Of a DNA stretch of 64,000 nt, positions 28,886-35,256 are shown one piece after another. Position 1 is the stretch's first letter, and every line of letters starts with the position of its first letter. Below the pieces are notes generated by a model. That model worked only from the letters and a program-made list of their open reading frames with translations, did not search any database and had not been told where the DNA came from. The stretch is from Paracoccaceae bacterium (GTDB lineage: Bacteria; Pseudomonadota; Alphaproteobacteria; Rhodobacterales; Rhodobacteraceae), in the NCBI GenBank assembly GCA_007694945.1, contig REER01000061.1, forward strand, positions 62,001 through 126,000, given 5' to 3'. The translations under genes and the position numbers were made by a program.

Positions 28886-29593
28886 CTAGGGCTTGAGCCG
28901 CACCTGCATCGCATTGCCCGAGGATTTGCGCAGCTCGAAGGCCCCGGTCTTGGCCACCAATTCACTCAGCTTCGCGCAGCCATAATTGCGCGCGTCGAAA
29001 TCCGGGTTGGCCGCAACGATGAACTGCCCCAGCGGGCCTAGCGTGAACCATTCGGCATCCTTGTCGATGGCCTGCATCGCGGCCTTGATCAGCGGTACCG
29101 CTTTCGAGGGGGCCGCCTTGCTCTCCTTCGCGGGTGTATCGGGCGCGGCCTCGGGCATAAGGTTCTCGACAAAGATGAAGCGCTTGCATGCCTTGCGAAA
29201 CGCCTCGGGCGTCTTCTGCTGGCCGATGCCATAGACATCCAGCCCTTGCTCGCGGATGCGCGAGGCGAGCCGCGTGAAGTCGCTGTCGGAACTGATCAGC
29301 ACAAACCCGTCGAAGCGACCCGAATGCAGCAGGTCCATCGCATCAATCACCAGAGCGATATCAGAGGAATTCTTGCCCACAGTATTGGCCGGCTGATGAT
29401 GCGGCACCAGCGCCAGCTTGGGCAACATGTCCTGCCAGCCCGACATCTGACTGCGCGAGAAATCCCCGTAGATGCGCCGCACCGAGGCCTCGCCGAGGCT
29501 CGCGATCTCCTCGAAAATCGCCTCGGCCCAGCGCGGCGAGGAATTGTCGGCGTCAATCAACACTGCCAGAAGCGGTATCCCTGCCCGCGCCAT
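28886..29593 (-). CDS. NYN domain (DUF88) protein with C-terminal LOTUS/OST-HTH
   Basis: Predicted RNA-processing PIN-like nuclease, 235 residues. The NYN domain starts with [18 protein letters not shown] (acidic Asp pair, about 8-25), then [12 protein letters not shown] (about 77) and [19 protein letters not shown] (about 96-114), which holds the metal-binding acidic residues. A LOTUS-like domain follows at about 170-232 ([20 protein letters not shown]). This pairing is common in bacteria; targets unknown. The ATG is preceded by GAGGAGA, which is part of the dispersed element at 29601-29628. Confidence 0.88.
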   Translation of the reverse strand: MARAGIPLLAVLIDADNSSPRWAEAIFEEIASLGEASVRRIYGDFSRSQMSGWQDMLPKLALVPHHQPANTVGKNSSDIALVIDAMDLLHSGRFDGFVLISSDSDFTRLASRIREQGLDVYGIGQQKTPEAFRKACKRFIFVENLMPEAAPDTPAKESKAAPSKAVPLIKAAMQAIDKDAEWFTLGPLGQFIVAANPDFDARNYGCAKLSELVAKTGAFELRKSSGNAMQVRLKP

Positions 29594-29600
29594 GCCCGTC

Positions 29601-29628
29601 TCCTCTTCATCTTGCCAAAAATACTCAA
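29601..29628 (-). repeat. dispersed intergenic element, copy 1
   Basis: On the minus strand this reads TTGAGTATTTTTGGCAAGA then TGAAGAGGA, immediately upstream of the NYN gene, where the GAGGA serves as ribosome site. Related copies are at 32669-32690 and 38731-38754 in this window. I recall very similar short AT-containing elements scattered through Rhodobacteraceae intergenic regions; role unknown. Confidence 0.55.
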
Positions 29629-29660
29629 TCTTCGCATCGTCCCGGCACAGGTCTCACGGA

Positions 29661-30143
29661 TCACAACCAGCGATAGAGCACAAGCGCATCCACATAGCCG
29701 TGTTCCGGATGCCGAAACGCCCCAGGCAACCGCCCCACGATCTCGAAGCCTTGTGCCTGCCAGAGATCAATCGCGCGGGCATTGGTCTCGACCACGAAAT
29801 TGAACTGCATCGCGACATAGCCCAACATTCGCGCAGTCTCAATCGCATGGCCCAGCATCGCCCGCGCGACGCCGCGCCCCTGCGCCGCCTGCGCGGTCAC
29901 AAAGCCACAATTCGCCACATGCGCCCCGCCACCGCCCTGATTGGGGCAAAGATAGTAACTCCCCAGCGCCGCACCCTCGGCCTCTGCGACATAGGCGCGA
30001 TGCGTGCCGCCACACCAGAAGGCCAGCGCGGCATCGCGCGGGATGTCCCGGTCGATGGCATAGGTCTCGCCTGCGCGAAAGATGGGCTCGAGCATGGCCC
30101 AAATCGCCGCATGATCATCCTCGGTCGCTACGCGCAACCTCAC
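29661..30143 (-). CDS. GNAT family N-acetyltransferase
   Basis: About 160 residues. The acetyl-CoA site is readable: ANCGFVTAQAAQGRGVARAML, where Q/R-x-x-G-x-G/A is AAQGRGVA (about 92-99), followed by MQFNFVVETNARAIDLWQAQ and [12 protein letters not shown] typical of the C-terminal half. Start taken at GTG 30143, two bases after the upstream stop (TGATGTG); no in-frame ATG exists nearby and the longer frame lies inside the isomerase gene. Substrate unknown. Confidence 0.82.
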   Translation of the reverse strand: MRLRVATEDDHAAIWAMLEPIFRAGETYAIDRDIPRDAALAFWCGGTHRAYVAEAEGAALGSYYLCPNQGGGGAHVANCGFVTAQAAQGRGVARAMLGHAIETARMLGYVAMQFNFVVETNARAIDLWQAQGFEIVGRLPGAFRHPEHGYVDALVLYRWL

Positions 30144-30144
30144 A

Positions 30145-30744
30145 TCAGCCAAGCCGCCCCCGTTCTGCCCAGTCGAGCGCATCCTCCAGCCGGTCATCAC
30201 CCCAGAAGACCTCACCCGCCACCACGAAACTCGGCGCACCAAAGACACCCAGCGCCATCGCCGCGTCAGTCTTGGCGTTCAGCCGATCCGCAATCTCCGC
30301 GCTCTGCGCCAGCGCCATCACGCGGGCTGTGTCCTGCCCGATGCTCCCCAGCGCCCGCGAGATCGCGGGCTCCTGCCCCGGCTCCAGCCCTTCAACGAAC
30401 CAGACCCGATAGGTCTCGGTGACATACGCCTCGCACCAGCCCTCATCGCAGCCCACAAGCGCAATCTGGTTGGCCAGTGTCAGTTCGGCTAGCGGGTAGG
30501 GCGCGGGGACACGGACCTCCAGCCCGTATTTCTGCGCCCGCCGTTCGATATCGCGCCACATATAGGCGGCCTTGACCGGCTTGTCGCGAAAGGGAATGTT
30601 GTTCTGCGCCAGCATGATCCGGCGCACATCAAACGGCCGCCAGTGCAGCGCCGGGGCCTCGGGACCCATCTTCGCGAGCCGCAGAACGGTCAGGCAGGTG
30701 TAGGTGCTGCCGATCGAGAACCAGAAATCTATCGAAGCAGGCAT
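30145..30744 (-). CDS. DsbA-like 2-hydroxychromene-2-carboxylate isomerase family protein
   Basis: 199 residues with a thioredoxin-fold kappa-GST-like pattern: IDFWFSIGSTYTCLTVLRL (about 5-23), where the family's Ser/Cys active-site region is SIGSTYTCL, then an all-helical insert, and the C-terminal LGVFGAPSFVVAGEVFWGDD motif (about 167-186). Characterised relatives isomerise 2-hydroxychromene-2-carboxylate in naphthalene degradation, but many members act on unknown glutathione-linked substrates, and there is no aromatic-degradation cluster here. Preceded by a 20-codon ORF with a very strong ribosome site, and coupled to the GNAT gene downstream. Confidence 0.85.
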   Translation of the reverse strand: MPASIDFWFSIGSTYTCLTVLRLAKMGPEAPALHWRPFDVRRIMLAQNNIPFRDKPVKAAYMWRDIERRAQKYGLEVRVPAPYPLAELTLANQIALVGCDEGWCEAYVTETYRVWFVEGLEPGQEPAISRALGSIGQDTARVMALAQSAEIADRLNAKTDAAMALGVFGAPSFVVAGEVFWGDDRLEDALDWAERGRLG

Positions 30745-30747
30745 GGC

Positions 30748-30810
30748 TCACACAATCATCACGACGCGGCATACGCTGAGCGCCACGCCTTGCTCTTCAA
30801 TAGGTCGCAT
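30748..30810 (-). CDS. candidate 20-codon leader ORF
   Basis: ATG at 30810 behind AGGGAGGAGGAG (4 nt spacing), one of the strongest ribosome sites in the window. It encodes MRPIEEQGVALSVCRVVMIV and stops 3 nt before the isomerase ATG. The placement suggests a translated leader or coupling peptide for the isomerase-GNAT pair. Nothing is known to me about its function; conservation in relatives would decide whether it is real. Confidence 0.5.
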   Translation of the reverse strand: MRPIEEQGVALSVCRVVMIV

Positions 30811-30955
30811 GCGGCTCCTCCTCCCTCGCCTGATATTTCAGCAGTGTGGCGCAGCGCCCACGGGAAGCGCAAGAGCAAGAGCCATACGTGGCGCGAAAAC
30901 ATCCTGCTGCATCCGAATGCTTGATTTTCTTGGCGCCGCGCCCCAAACTCGACAT

Positions 30956-31291
30956 ATGAACATGCACATCCCGCCACGCGGCATTGACGGACAGACAAGT
31001 TTCGACCGGCGCGAACTCGGCGTGATCCTGTCACTCTATGGCAGGATGGTCGCGGCGGGCGAATGGCGCGACTACGGGATTTCCTGTCTGCGCCACCATG
31101 CCGTGTTTTCCATCTTCCGCCGCACAGCGGAAAACCCGCTTTACCGGATCGAGAAACACCCGGCCCTGCGCCAGCGTCAGGGCATGTATGCGGTGATCGG
31201 GATCGACGGTCAGGTGCTCAAGCGCGGGCATGATCTGGTGCAGGTGCTCAAGGTTCTGGAACGCAAGCTGTTGCGGGTGATCGAGGATTGA
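30956..31291 (+). CDS. DUF2794 domain-containing protein
   Basis: About 111 residues, soluble. Family features: FDRRELGVILSLYGRMVAAGEWRDY (about 20-45, broken here) followed by AVFSIFRRTAENPLYRIEK, RQRQGMYAVIGIDG and QVLKRGHDLVQVLKVLERK. DUF2794 is a conserved alphaproteobacterial family with no assigned function. The ATG at 30956 is used; another at 30962 is in frame. Upstream 30811-30955 is the divergent promoter region shared with the isomerase. Confidence 0.88.
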   Translation: MNMHIPPRGIDGQTSFDRRELGVILSLYGRMVAAGEWRDYGISCLRHHAVFSIFRRTAENPLYRIEKHPALRQRQGMYAVIGIDGQVLKRGHDLVQVLKVLERKLLRVIED

Positions 31292-31329
31292 GGCTTTACA
31301 GCTGCGCGCGCCCCTGCTACGCGATTCCC

Positions 31330-31371
31330 ATGAACACGCTGACACATATCCGCGCCCTGCGACGTCGATAA
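31330..31371 (+). CDS. candidate arginine-rich leader peptide before argD-argF
   Basis: Short ORF ATG..TAA encoding MNTLTHIRALRRR: four Arg codons in thirteen, the last three consecutive and written CGA-CGT-CGA, codons that are uncommon in this CGC-preferring genome. It ends 120 nt before argD, with several mutually exclusive hairpins between. This is the layout of a ribosome-mediated attenuator sensing charged tRNA-Arg. No clear Shine-Dalgarno is visible, which is the main weakness. Inference only. Confidence 0.5.
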   Translation: MNTLTHIRALRRR

Positions 31372-31373
31372 GC

Positions 31374-31473
31374 GACCTGTTTGTTCCCGCGCATCCGCAG
31401 GATGCGCGCCCCTGGCCAATATCTGAAAACCGTAATTGACTTGGCCGCCTGCCTTTGGCAGGTCAGGTATTTT
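31374..31473 (+). promoter_or_regulatory. competing RNA hairpins between the leader ORF and argD
   Basis: Elements in order: GACCTG (31374-31379, 3 nt after the leader stop); a 9-bp perfect stem CGCGCATCC/GGATGCGCG (31388-31396, 31400-31408, loop GCA); GGCCAA (31414-31419) complementary to TTGGCC (31441-31446); and CCTGCC/GGCAGG (31448-31453, 31457-31462, loop TTT), followed by CAGGTATTTT. GACCTG is also complementary to CAGGTC (31459-31464), so it competes with the last stem. TTGACT at 31436-31441 could alternatively be a -35 element. Confidence 0.45.
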
Positions 31474-31491
31474 CCGACAGAGGACACGCCC

Positions 31492-32664
31492 ATGAACGCG
31501 CCCTTCCCTTCGATCCTGCCTACCTATAACCGGTCCGACCTGCGCTTCCTGCGCGGCGAAGGCTCCTGGCTGATCGAGGCAGATGGCCGCCGTTTCCTCG
31601 ACTTGACCTCCGGGATCGCGGTCAATGCGCTGGGCCATGCGCATCCGGCCCTCGTCGCCACGCTCACCGAACAGGCGCAGGCACTCTGGCATGTCTCGAA
31701 CCTCTACCAGATCCCGGCACAGGAACGCCTCGCCGACCTGCTCGTCGCGCATTCGTTTGCCGACACGGCCTTCTTCACCAATTCCGGCACCGAGGCCGCG
31801 GAACTCGCCATCAAGATGGTGCGGAAATACTGGTATGACCAGAACAGCCCGCGCGAGACCATCCTGACCTTCGAGGGCGCCTTTCATGGCCGCTCCACCG
31901 GGGCCATCGCGGCGGCCGGCTCGGAGAAGATGTGCAAGGGCTTCGGCCCGCTCATGCCCGGTTTCAAGACGCTGCCCTGGGGCGATCACGACGCGCTCCG
32001 TGCAGTGCTCGATGACCGCGTTGCTGCCGTGATGATCGAGCCGGTGCAGGGCGAAGGCGGCATCCGCCCGTTGCCGGAGCAATGCCTCAAGGGCCTGCGC
32101 GATCTCTGCGACCAGACCGGCGCTCTGCTGGTGCTCGACGAGGTGCAATGCGGCATGGGCCGCACGGGTCGGCTCTTCGCGCATGAATGGGCGGGCGTCA
32201 CTCCCGATATCATGCTGGTCGCCAAGGGCATCGGCGGGGGCTTCCCGCTCGGCGCCGTGCTGGCCACGGCGAAGGCGGCATCCGCCATGACGGCAGGCAC
32301 GCATGGCTCCACCTATGGCGGCAACCCACTCGCCTGCGCTGTGGGCGCCAAAGTGGTCGAGATCATGACCGAACCGGGCTTTCTCGACTCGATCAGCCGC
32401 AAGGCCGGTCAGTTCCGGCAAGGGCTCGAAAGCCTCGTCGCCACTTATCCCGAGGTCTTCAAGCAGGTGCGCGGCGCGGGTCTGATGCTCGGCCTGAAAT
32501 GCCGCAAGACCAATACCGATCTGGTCAAGGCGGCGCAGGCAGAATTGCTGCTCACGGTCCCGGCCGCCGACAATGTCGTCCGCCTGCTGCCGCCGCTCAC
32601 CATCGCCGAGGATGAGATCGCCGAAGCCCTCATCCGCCTCGACAGGGCTGCACAGAGCCTCTGA
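31492..32664 (+). CDS. argD: acetylornithine/succinyldiaminopimelate-type aminotransferase
   Basis: PLP-dependent class III aminotransferase of arginine biosynthesis, 390 residues. N-terminal [15 protein letters not shown] (about 42-56), the phosphate-binding [12 protein letters not shown] (about 97-108), the [14 protein letters not shown] aspartate region (about 211-224), and the PLP lysine in [13 protein letters not shown] (about 244). The ATG at 31492 follows AGAGGA. Followed by argF after 73 nt containing a hairpin. The argD-argF pairing supports the arginine role. Confidence 0.94.
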   Translation: MNAPFPSILPTYNRSDLRFLRGEGSWLIEADGRRFLDLTSGIAVNALGHAHPALVATLTEQAQALWHVSNLYQIPAQERLADLLVAHSFADTAFFTNSGTEAAELAIKMVRKYWYDQNSPRETILTFEGAFHGRSTGAIAAAGSEKMCKGFGPLMPGFKTLPWGDHDALRAVLDDRVAAVMIEPVQGEGGIRPLPEQCLKGLRDLCDQTGALLVLDEVQCGMGRTGRLFAHEWAGVTPDIMLVAKGIGGGFPLGAVLATAKAASAMTAGTHGSTYGGNPLACAVGAKVVEIMTEPGFLDSISRKAGQFRQGLESLVATYPEVFKQVRGAGLMLGLKCRKTNTDLVKAAQAELLLTVPAADNVVRLLPPLTIAEDEIAEALIRLDRAAQSL

Positions 32665-32668
32665 TTTT

Positions 32669-32715
32669 CTTCCCCCAAATACTCCGGGAGCGCGAGGGCA
32701 GAGCCCTCGCTCCCG
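32669..32715 (+). repeat. dispersed element copy 2 with attached hairpin (argD-argF spacer)
   Basis: CTTCCCCCAAATACTCCGGG carries the same core AAATACTC as the other copies. It runs into a stem in which CGGGAG and CGAGGGC (32685-32699) pair with GCCCTCG and CTCCCG (32703-32715), loop AGA, with a two-base bulge. It could attenuate or protect the message between argD and argF; there is no long T-run. Confidence 0.5.
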
Positions 32716-32737
32716 CCCTCTCGCAAAGGCCCGACAC

Positions 32738-33664
32738 ATGCCGCATTTCCTCGACATCCACAGCACTGACCCCCAAGCCCTCCGCTCCATGATCGACGGC
32801 GCGCGCGCGATGAAATCCGCCCGCGACGGCTTGCCCAAGGGCACGCCGGATGCCAAGCAGCCACTCGCGAACCACATGGTTGCGCTGATCTTCGAGAAAC
32901 CCTCGACCCGCACCCGCGTCAGCTTCGATCTGGGCGTGCGCCAGATGGGCGGTCAGACCATGGTGCTTTCGGGTTCGGAAATGCAGCTCGGCCATGGCGA
33001 GACCATCGCCGACACCGCACGGGTGCTCTCGCGCTATGTTGATCTTATCATGATCCGCACATTCGAGGAATCAGTACTTCAGGAGATGGCGGAATATGCC
33101 TCAGTCCCGGTCATCAATGGGCTGACCAACCGCAGTCATCCCTGCCAGATCATGGCCGATGTGATGACCTTCGAGGAGCATCGTGGGCCGATTGCCGGGC
33201 GCAAGGTGGTCTGGTGCGGGGATGGCAACAATGTCTGTTCCTCCTTCCTGCATGCGGCTGGCCAGTTCGGCTTCGACCTCACCTTCACTGGCCCCGAAGT
33301 CCTCGACCCCGAGCCGGAATATGTGGCACTGGCTCGCGAGAAGGGATCAGCAGTCGAAATCATCCGCGATCCCGTCCGCGCAGTCGAGGGCGCCGATCTC
33401 GTGGTGGCCGATACCTGGGTGAGCATGCATGACAGCCAGTCCAACCGCGAGCGCCGCCACAACCTGCTGCGCCCCTATCAGGTCAATGACGCGCTGATGG
33501 CGCATGCCAAGCCCGATGCGCTGTTCATGCATTGCCTGCCTGCGCATCGTGAAGAGGAGGTTACGAGCGCCGTGATGGATGGCCCGCAATCGGTGATTTT
33601 CGATGAGTCCGAGAACCGCCTTCACGCGCAAAAGGCAATCCTGCGCTATTGCCTCGGGACTTAA
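32738..33664 (+). CDS. argF: ornithine carbamoyltransferase
   Basis: Makes citrulline from ornithine and carbamoyl phosphate; 308 residues, cytosolic trimer by family. Carbamoyl-phosphate loop [12 protein letters not shown] (about 50-61), [14 protein letters not shown] (about 130), ornithine-binding ADTWVSM (about 226) and the catalytic-Cys motif [13 protein letters not shown] (about 263-275). The start gives a short N-terminus (MPHFLDI) as in alphaproteobacterial homologues. Followed by a terminator at 33788-33815. Confidence 0.96.
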   Translation: MPHFLDIHSTDPQALRSMIDGARAMKSARDGLPKGTPDAKQPLANHMVALIFEKPSTRTRVSFDLGVRQMGGQTMVLSGSEMQLGHGETIADTARVLSRYVDLIMIRTFEESVLQEMAEYASVPVINGLTNRSHPCQIMADVMTFEEHRGPIAGRKVVWCGDGNNVCSSFLHAAGQFGFDLTFTGPEVLDPEPEYVALAREKGSAVEIIRDPVRAVEGADLVVADTWVSMHDSQSNRERRHNLLRPYQVNDALMAHAKPDALFMHCLPAHREEEVTSAVMDGPQSVIFDESENRLHAQKAILRYCLGT

Positions 33665-33787
33665 CCCTTTCGGAACAGTCTGCCATTCCAAGGGGGCAGG
33701 CGCATCATCGAGGAAGGCCCACCGGAGCAAATCTTCACTTCCCCCATTCACAGCAGCATGCAAAGCTTTCTGGCCCGGATATTGGAA

Positions 33788-33815
33788 ACGGGCCAGAGGT
33801 CACCCTCTGGCCCGT
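33788..33815. terminator. 12-bp perfect hairpin between argF and the convergent membrane protein gene
   Basis: ACGGGCCAGAGG (33788-33799) pairs exactly with CCTCTGGCCCGT (33804-33815), loop TCAC. It lies in the 174-nt convergent gap after argF and just before the stop of the membrane protein gene. No T-run, but the position suits a shared terminator. Confidence 0.6.
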
Positions 33816-33838
33816 CCGATCATCACGAAACGCCCTGA

Positions 33839-35050
33839 TCAGGCAGCCGCTTCCTTCGCCGGGATGCTTGGCGCTCCGAAATGACGGCGGTTCAGATGCA
33901 GCACCAGCGCGATCATCAGTGCCTGCGAGGCCAGCGCCACCGCTGTCAGCACCCAGTAGACAGCGCCGAATTGCACGATCAACCCGGCATCGACCAGCCC
34001 CTTGTTGACGAAGAAATGCACCAGCACCGCAAAGCCCACACCCGGACAGACCAGCGCATAGGAGCCCGGTGAGTTTTCGCGTCCGAACAGGAACCGCTTC
34101 GCATAGCCCTGACGGACAAGGATCAGCCCGGCGAAGAGCAGGAACAGCACCTGCACCGAGAGATATTGCGCCAGCGTCACCATCCGCTCGCCCGCCAGAT
34201 CAGCGGCACCGAAATGCGCATCCATCCCATGGCTCTGGCGCAGGCTCAGGATACCCAGCACCGCCAGCAACGGCACGATGATCGACAGCGTCGGCGCCGT
34301 CTCGGGGTTCGCGCCATTCTCCATCATTGAGCGCAGGCCCAGCATCACGGCCACAATGGCGATCAGCGCCGAGGTCATGAAGAAGAAGGAGGACAGCACC
34401 AGACCGGTTGCAGCAAGAGCGGGGACCGTGCTCATCGCCGCGGGAGCGGCGAGGCCGACGCCGACCATGGCAAAGGCAAAGGCAGGCAGGACCTGGCCGA
34501 AATTATTGTTGGCGGCACAGTTGAAACCCCCTTCGACCAGCACCCGGCTCAGGAACGCGCCATATAGGCGGAAGGCATAGATTCCGATGCCGATGAAGGT
34601 AACCATCGCCAGCGGGAAGAGATATTCCACAACCGACCATAGGCCGGGCACGAAGACCATGCCGAAGATGAACAGCACATTGACCGACATCGCCAGCGCC
34701 AGCGGCATGGCCATCACCTGCGTCTGGGCGTTGGTTTTCATGAATTTGGTGTAGGCTTCGGTCTTCGACCACTCGGAAAACCTACGCAGGTTCCAGACCA
34801 GTAGCTTGAGGTTGAGAAAGCCGAAGACGGCAATCCCCAGCGCCGCCACAAGGATTACGCCCTGCACCAGCAGCGTGCCGCCCGTGAAGGCCGCAGCGAT
34901 GTCTTCGAACACGGGCACCGGTTGGCCCGGATGTGGCAGCCAGTGCAGCAGCCACATGAAAAACGTGACCGCCAGCCCCCCGGCCCCAAGCGAGGCAAGG
35001 AAGTAGAGCGGTGAATAGCTATCGGATGGACGGGTTGTTTGAGCACTCAT
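33839..35050 (-). CDS. multispan membrane protein, TsoY-like
   Basis: 403 residues with about ten hydrophobic segments. It resembles, from memory, the family labelled TsoY (seleno)protein in public annotation. Characteristic stretches: LLVWNLRRFSEWSKTEAYTK (about 95-114), VPGLWSVVEYLFPLAMVTFI (about 145-164) and EGGFNCAANNNFGQVLPAFA (about 188-207), with the single Cys where a selenocysteine might sit in relatives. Start at 35050 behind GGAGG. The upstream region carries an ATATTC-N8-GAATAT operator, which points to persulfide/sulfide control and thus a sulfur-related transport role. Family name and substrate are both uncertain. Confidence 0.65.
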   Translation of the reverse strand: MSAQTTRPSDSYSPLYFLASLGAGGLAVTFFMWLLHWLPHPGQPVPVFEDIAAAFTGGTLLVQGVILVAALGIAVFGFLNLKLLVWNLRRFSEWSKTEAYTKFMKTNAQTQVMAMPLALAMSVNVLFIFGMVFVPGLWSVVEYLFPLAMVTFIGIGIYAFRLYGAFLSRVLVEGGFNCAANNNFGQVLPAFAFAMVGVGLAAPAAMSTVPALAATGLVLSSFFFMTSALIAIVAVMLGLRSMMENGANPETAPTLSIIVPLLAVLGILSLRQSHGMDAHFGAADLAGERMVTLAQYLSVQVLFLLFAGLILVRQGYAKRFLFGRENSPGSYALVCPGVGFAVLVHFFVNKGLVDAGLIVQFGAVYWVLTAVALASQALMIALVLHLNRRHFGAPSIPAKEAAA

Positions 35051-35065
35051 GGTGGCCTCCTCTAT

Positions 35066-35085
35066 ATATTCTTGAAATCGAATAT
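35066..35085. promoter_or_regulatory. ATATTC-N8-GAATAT operator (BigR/SqrR-like)
   Basis: A perfect 6-bp inverted repeat with an 8-nt spacer, ATATTC (35066-35071) and GAATAT (35080-35085), lying 16-35 nt upstream of the TsoY-like start codon. ArsR-family persulfide sensors of the SqrR/BigR group bind ATTC-N8-GAAT-type sites. Binding here would block ribosome-site-proximal transcription of the membrane protein gene. No ArsR gene is in the window. Confidence 0.6.
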
Positions 35086-35092
35086 GACTATA

Positions 35093-35137
35093 TGTTCGCA
35101 GCTTTGCAGTATGGCAAATTGTCGCAGCCTTGCGACA
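35093..35137. promoter_or_regulatory. two tandem palindrome-like sites upstream of the TsoY-like gene
   Basis: A perfect 7-bp inverted repeat TGTCGCA-gcct-TGCGACA lies at 35120-35137. A degraded version, TGTTCGCA-gctt-TGCAGTA, lies at 35093-35111. Their cores CGCAGCCTTGC and CGCAGCTTTGC are 26 bp apart, close to two and a half helical turns. They sit in the divergent region before smc. A dimeric regulator is likely; identity unknown. Confidence 0.4.
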
Positions 35138-35256
35138 GGTTGATCCAATATCTTGTGGATAACCCGCGCAATGACCCCAGATGCAGCGCACACATCTTGA
35201 CATGACCGCCCCCCTCTAGGACACTCGCCAGCGGAATCCACCAGATCAGGCGCATC

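Noticed and set aside
31210-32913. 567-codon minus-strand open frame
   Set aside because: Antisense to argD and the leader region; composition artefact.
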